Shown: positions 8,738 through 11,088 of the stretch, one piece after another
Position numbering within the stretch: the stretch's first letter is position 1
Layout: each line of letters begins with the position of its first letter
Source: Euperipatoides rowelli
Taxonomy: Eukaryota; Onychophora; Udeonychophora; Euonychophora; Peripatopsidae
Assembly: GCA_003024985.2 (NCBI GenBank)
Contig: PXIH01S0011332.1
DNA: 11,088 nt
Direction: 5' to 3' (one strand)
Made by a program: the position numbers and the translations under genes
The notes under the pieces: model-generated
What the model was told of the DNA's origin: nothing
Database searches by the model: none
What the model saw: the letters and a program-made list of their open reading frames with translations, nothing else

Positions 8738-9075
8738 TGTTTCCATTCTTTCAATGACATCAGATGGTACTTTGTTGAGAGATATTTCTCCATTCAAAAG
8801 ATGTTGAAACAAGCATCGAGCTGTGGCTATATCATTAATTTCCTCTATAGGACAATAGCCTCTTTTGTATTGTGTTCAACATAGAAGAAAAACCAAATGA
8901 TGACTGATGTTTCTTTCAATAGCTTTCCCAGAGAGCATATGCTTTACAGCATTTCCAGCATATATTATCTCAAGTATCTCAACTAACCCTGTTTCTATCA
9001 TCACAAACTCAATGCACCCTAGGAAACTCATTATTGTGCACAACCTTATAGGAAAGATGATTGTGTGTAGAAAAC
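8738..9075 (-). pseudogene. Decayed gene, N-terminal visible part (frame 1)
   Basis: This block reads in one frame and includes FPIRLCTIMSFLGCIEF (ATG at 9029-9031), then IETGLVEILEIIYAGNAV, MLSGKAIERN, and after a TGA at 8876-8878 QYKRGYCPIEEINDIATARC and NGEISLNKVPSDVIERMETC. The MSFLG, SGKA and NGEIS stretches are the ones I associate with the family. Upstream of 9075 the frame meets TAA and nothing family-like continues, so the true N-terminus is either lost or lies on an exon outside the remnant. The ATG at 9031 is not necessarily the original start. The frame changes near 8740. Confidence 0.75.
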
Positions 9076-9089
9076 TTTATGAAAGAAGT

Positions 9090-9240
9090 AAAATTTAATT
9101 ATATATGACACCCAACGAAGATAAATGCCAAAATGTGAGTTTTTCTACCACTTGAGGCAGCCATATTGGAAAAACCATCATATTGGACCTGTGTCAACCC
9201 ATACACTGGTAGACTTTTCACCATATTGTTTTTCAGGCAA
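9090..9240. repeat. Three CATATTG motifs upstream of the decayed gene
   Basis: CATATTGGA occurs at 9162-9170 and 9179-9187, and CCATATTG again at 9221-9228. On the minus strand the region contains ATGGCTGCCTCAAG with 22 open codons to TATAA-like sequence, but this does not join the family frame. It may be a fragment of another small transposon. No termini were found. Confidence 0.4.
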
Positions 9241-9452
9241 TTTACAGTAGGAAACAATTAACATAAATTGTTTTACAATTACTTCCAGTTTTAACCATAA
9301 TTTTACCAGTCTGAAATCATAGCTTAATCTGTTATTTCATATACTTGAGTGTTAATAAATGGGAGGGAGGGGGGAGATTGCCTTAAATATTATTATTAAA
9401 TATTAAAAATGCAAAAAAGCAGCATATATCTATGCAAATCAACTTAAATTGA
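9241..9452. other. AT-rich spacer with a short G-rich tract
   Basis: GGGAGGGAGGGGGG at 9361-9374 is the only compositional feature, with weak G-quadruplex potential. No coding frame or element is recognised. Confidence 0.5.
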
Positions 9453-9748
9453 CAATTAAAATTTCAAGATAAACTTTGTACTTAAAAATCCAAAGGAAAA
9501 AAAAAAAACAAATAAAAAAACATTATGTTTTACAGAATTATTTGTTTTCCTCAGAGGTATATTACTTAGTTATTTCAAAATGGAGCTTAAAAAAATTATT
9601 TGTAAAGAAACTCCCATGGTTCTTTGCAAATAATTTTTTTCTTCACTCTATTTTGAGAAAAACAGATAATTCCATTAAAATGTTATGCATTTTAATTTTT
9701 TTTATAATTTTATTTTTAAGTACAAAGTTTAACTTTAAATTTTAATTG
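9453..9748. mobile_element. Second fold-back element (inverted repeat, about 296 bp)
   Basis: Outer arms CAATTAAAATTTCAAGATAA (from 9453) and its counterpart TTAACTTTAAATTTTAATTG (to 9748) pair, and both continue inward through ACTTTGTACTTAAAAAT and ATTTTTAAGTACAAAGT. GAATTATTTGTTTT near 9535 pairs with AAAACAGATAATTCC near 9660. The inner stem of 21 bp (9589-9609 with 9620-9640) has a single mismatch and a 10-nt loop. The left arm has about 22 extra bases near 9554-9575 and a longer A tract, which shifts the centre to about 9615. It fits a fold-back MITE unrelated in sequence to the one at 4691-5069. Open frames here are by-products. Confidence 0.75.
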
Positions 9749-10538
9749 CAATAATAAATATTTAATTATTACTCTTATAAACTGTATATTTTAAAATTAA
9801 AACAGGTTTTTAACTTTAATTTGTTGATATTTCTTCTACAATTTACTTAATACACAGGGCAAAAAAAATACTGTAGTTTACTATACTTAGTCAAGCATTC
9901 AAGAATTATTTTTTAATAACTTTCTCTAAAAAATAAGAATAATTAAAAAAACAACATTATGTGTTAATTTTAACTATCATAGCAGATAAAAAAATATGTT
10001 TGGATAAAAAACAACACAAGTTTCAGTGGGATTCTAAATACTAAACAAAAATTTTATAAAACAATTTAAAATATTAAAAAAAACTATTAGGAGAAGGTGA
10101 GGTGATGAAATGAAAAAAAAAAAAATGTTTCTCATTAATCAAATATAATTTCTCATACTGTGATAAAATTTGATCTTAGAGATTGTGAGAAAGAAATTAT
10201 ATAAAATATTAATGTTTACATCTAAATATTATTAAAATTCATAATTTTGAAATGATCTCAGCATCCTCAACGTTTCATCTTAGAATTAATGTAAGCATAT
10301 TATTTCCATTTGAATTTGTTTGCATTTAAAATTCAAGTGTTTTAAAAATCTATAAATTATTTTGATAATAGAATATTTAATTTAATGATTGATGGTGGAG
10401 TGGGGCAGGGTGGGGACAAGTAGTACAGAAGTTTAATGTAATGAATTATATAATTAGAAAGAGTGAAATTGATCATTTTAATGCTGGCAGCTTCTCCACA
10501 TATGATTTTTATAGAAGTGGATAGACTAGAGTTTTTAC
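9749..10538. other. AT-rich intergenic DNA, no gene seen
   Basis: This is among the most AT-rich parts of the window. No frame carries a recognisable domain. A small G-rich patch (GGTGGAGTGGGGCAGGGTGGGG, about 10394-10415) stands out but shows no repeat or terminus. Confidence 0.6.
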
Positions 10539-10557
10539 AAAAAAAAAAAAAAAAAAA
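10539..10557. repeat. A19 homopolymer
   Basis: Nineteen consecutive A residues follow GTTTTTAC. A tail of a retroposed element was considered, but nothing recognisable lies upstream. Confidence 0.9.
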
Positions 10558-10715
10558 GGATTTCACATATTGCTGTTTAGAATTTTTATTTTTATAGTAC
10601 ATTAAAAACTAGTAGTGTAAACCCAGTCAAAATTGATGGGAATTTCAGTACCCCTCACCTCCCTTGTTTCCCTGTTCCTTTTGCCTAATTGATCCACCAA
10701 AAGTTCATCAACCTC
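10558..10715. other. Transition into satellite array
   Basis: Bases 10558-10680 are unremarkable apart from a C-rich patch (CCCCTCACCTCCC near 10652). CTAATTGATCCACC at 10685 and following looks like a decayed first unit of the array. Confidence 0.45.
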
Positions 10716-11088
10716 AATTGACGACACTTAAAATTTAATTTGGTCTGTATATGATCTGGTGTCTAATTGACAACACTAAAAACTTCCATTTGCTCTGTGT
10801 TTGTTTTGGCATCAAATTGACATCGCTTAAAACTTCCCTTTGATCTACATAAGATATGCATCTAATTAACAACACTTAAAACTTACATTTGATCAGTGTA
10901 TGATCTGGTGTCTATTTGACATCACTTAAAACTTACATTTGATCTGTGTATGATATGCATCTAATTGACATCACTTAAAACTTCCATTTGATCAGTGTAT
11001 GTTCTGGTGTATATTTGACATCACTTAAAACTTCCATTTGATCTGTGTATGATATGTATCTAATTGACAACACTTAAAACTTCCATTT
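10716..11088. repeat. Satellite array with alternating 49/50-bp units (99-bp period)
   Basis: Units begin with (A)(A/T)TTGACA at 10716, 10765, 10815, 10864, 10914, 10963, 11013 and 11062, giving steps of 49, 50, 49, 50, 49, 50 and 49. The core is CACTTAAAACTTCCATTTGA. From the third unit on, two types alternate. One ends in GATATGCATCT with GATCTGTGTA (49 bp), the other ends in TCTGGTGT with GATCAGTGTA (50 bp). Similarity rises towards the right, and the array continues past the window. The first units are the most divergent, as expected at an array edge. Confidence 0.95.

Larger units (their letters stand above)
6961..9075 (-). pseudogene. Decayed intron-less gene with PIN/FEN-like block and Cys-rich tail
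   Basis: Translating the minus strand gives one continuous protein-like signal that hops between the three frames. It starts near 9075 just after a TAA and runs to TGA at 6961-6963, about 700 codons. Internal stops lie at 8876-8878 (TGA), 8619-8621 (TGA), 8493-8495 (TAA), 8001-8003 (TGA), 7746-7748 (TAA) and 7502-7504 (TAA). Frame changes occur near 8740, 7645, 7612, 7577, 7245, 7190, 7125 and 7075. I recognise the order of motifs from memory as that of a multicopy, unnamed family in gene models from cnidarians, arthropods, cephalopods and some fish, probably carried on mobile DNA. In that family I recall a longer N-terminus and about 100 more residues in the nuclease-like block. No intron interrupts the remnant. 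It cannot make a full protein. The family name and element class are unknown to me. Confidence 0.85.

Noticed and set aside
6961-9075. Reading the TGA codons as Trp, as in a mitochondrial insert or a variant code
   Set aside because: TAA stops and about seven frame changes are also present, and the content matches no mitochondrial gene.
6961-9075. A live gene whose frame changes are introns
   Set aside because: The joins lack GT-AG sites and adjoining segments overlap or abut within a few bases.
8907-9098. Plus-strand open frame of 63 codons
   Set aside because: It is antisense to the family-like MSFLG and SGKA stretch and has no independent support.
9161-9170. SRF-binding CArG box (CCATATTGG)
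   Set aside because: It has five A/T bases between CC and GG rather than the required six.
10357-10602. 81-codon minus-strand open frame
   Set aside because: It depends on translating the A19 tract as poly-Phe and has no domain.

Overview
This window looks like non-genic, repeat-bearing DNA from an AT-rich animal nucleus. Long A and T runs are everywhere. It holds a tRNA-derived SINE head, a hAT-like non-autonomous transposon remnant, two long fold-back elements, a minisatellite and the edge of a satellite array. The only sizeable coding signal is one decayed gene on the minus strand. There is no operon-like layout, no rRNA and no intact gene. I favour an invertebrate, with a mollusc such as a cephalopod as a guess, because base composition, tRNA-SINE, abundant minisatellites and the remembered distribution of the decayed gene's family would all fit. 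A cnidarian or arthropod cannot be excluded.

Layout. Bases 1-2600 are AT-rich with a triple AAAGGTCACAT repeat (395-468), a C10-A12 run (531-552) and a TG microsatellite (1089-1108). A tRNA-derived SINE head lies at 2606-2760. Bases 2760-4112 are AT-rich, with a weak candidate terminal exon at 3509-3558. A hAT-like remnant with five GGACCAC motifs spans about 4113-4450. A long inverted repeat spans about 4691-5069. A minisatellite of about 17 bp, roughly 27 units, many holding TGAGTCA, spans 5614-6080.

Bases 6961-9075 (minus strand) are a single decayed, intron-less coding sequence spread over all three minus frames, with five internal stops, about seven frame changes and one internal deletion. 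Its parts read in order as a long N-terminal region, then a block whose motifs resemble FEN/XPG-like PIN nucleases (GGG, VFDG, GCDT), then a short Cys-rich tail ending at a real-looking stop at 6961. I recognise it from memory as a multicopy, unnamed metazoan gene family, probably spread by mobile DNA. This copy is dead.

A second fold-back element spans 9453-9748. From 10716 to the window end is tandem satellite DNA whose roughly 49- and 50-bp units alternate in a 99-bp two-unit period. The array runs off the window.
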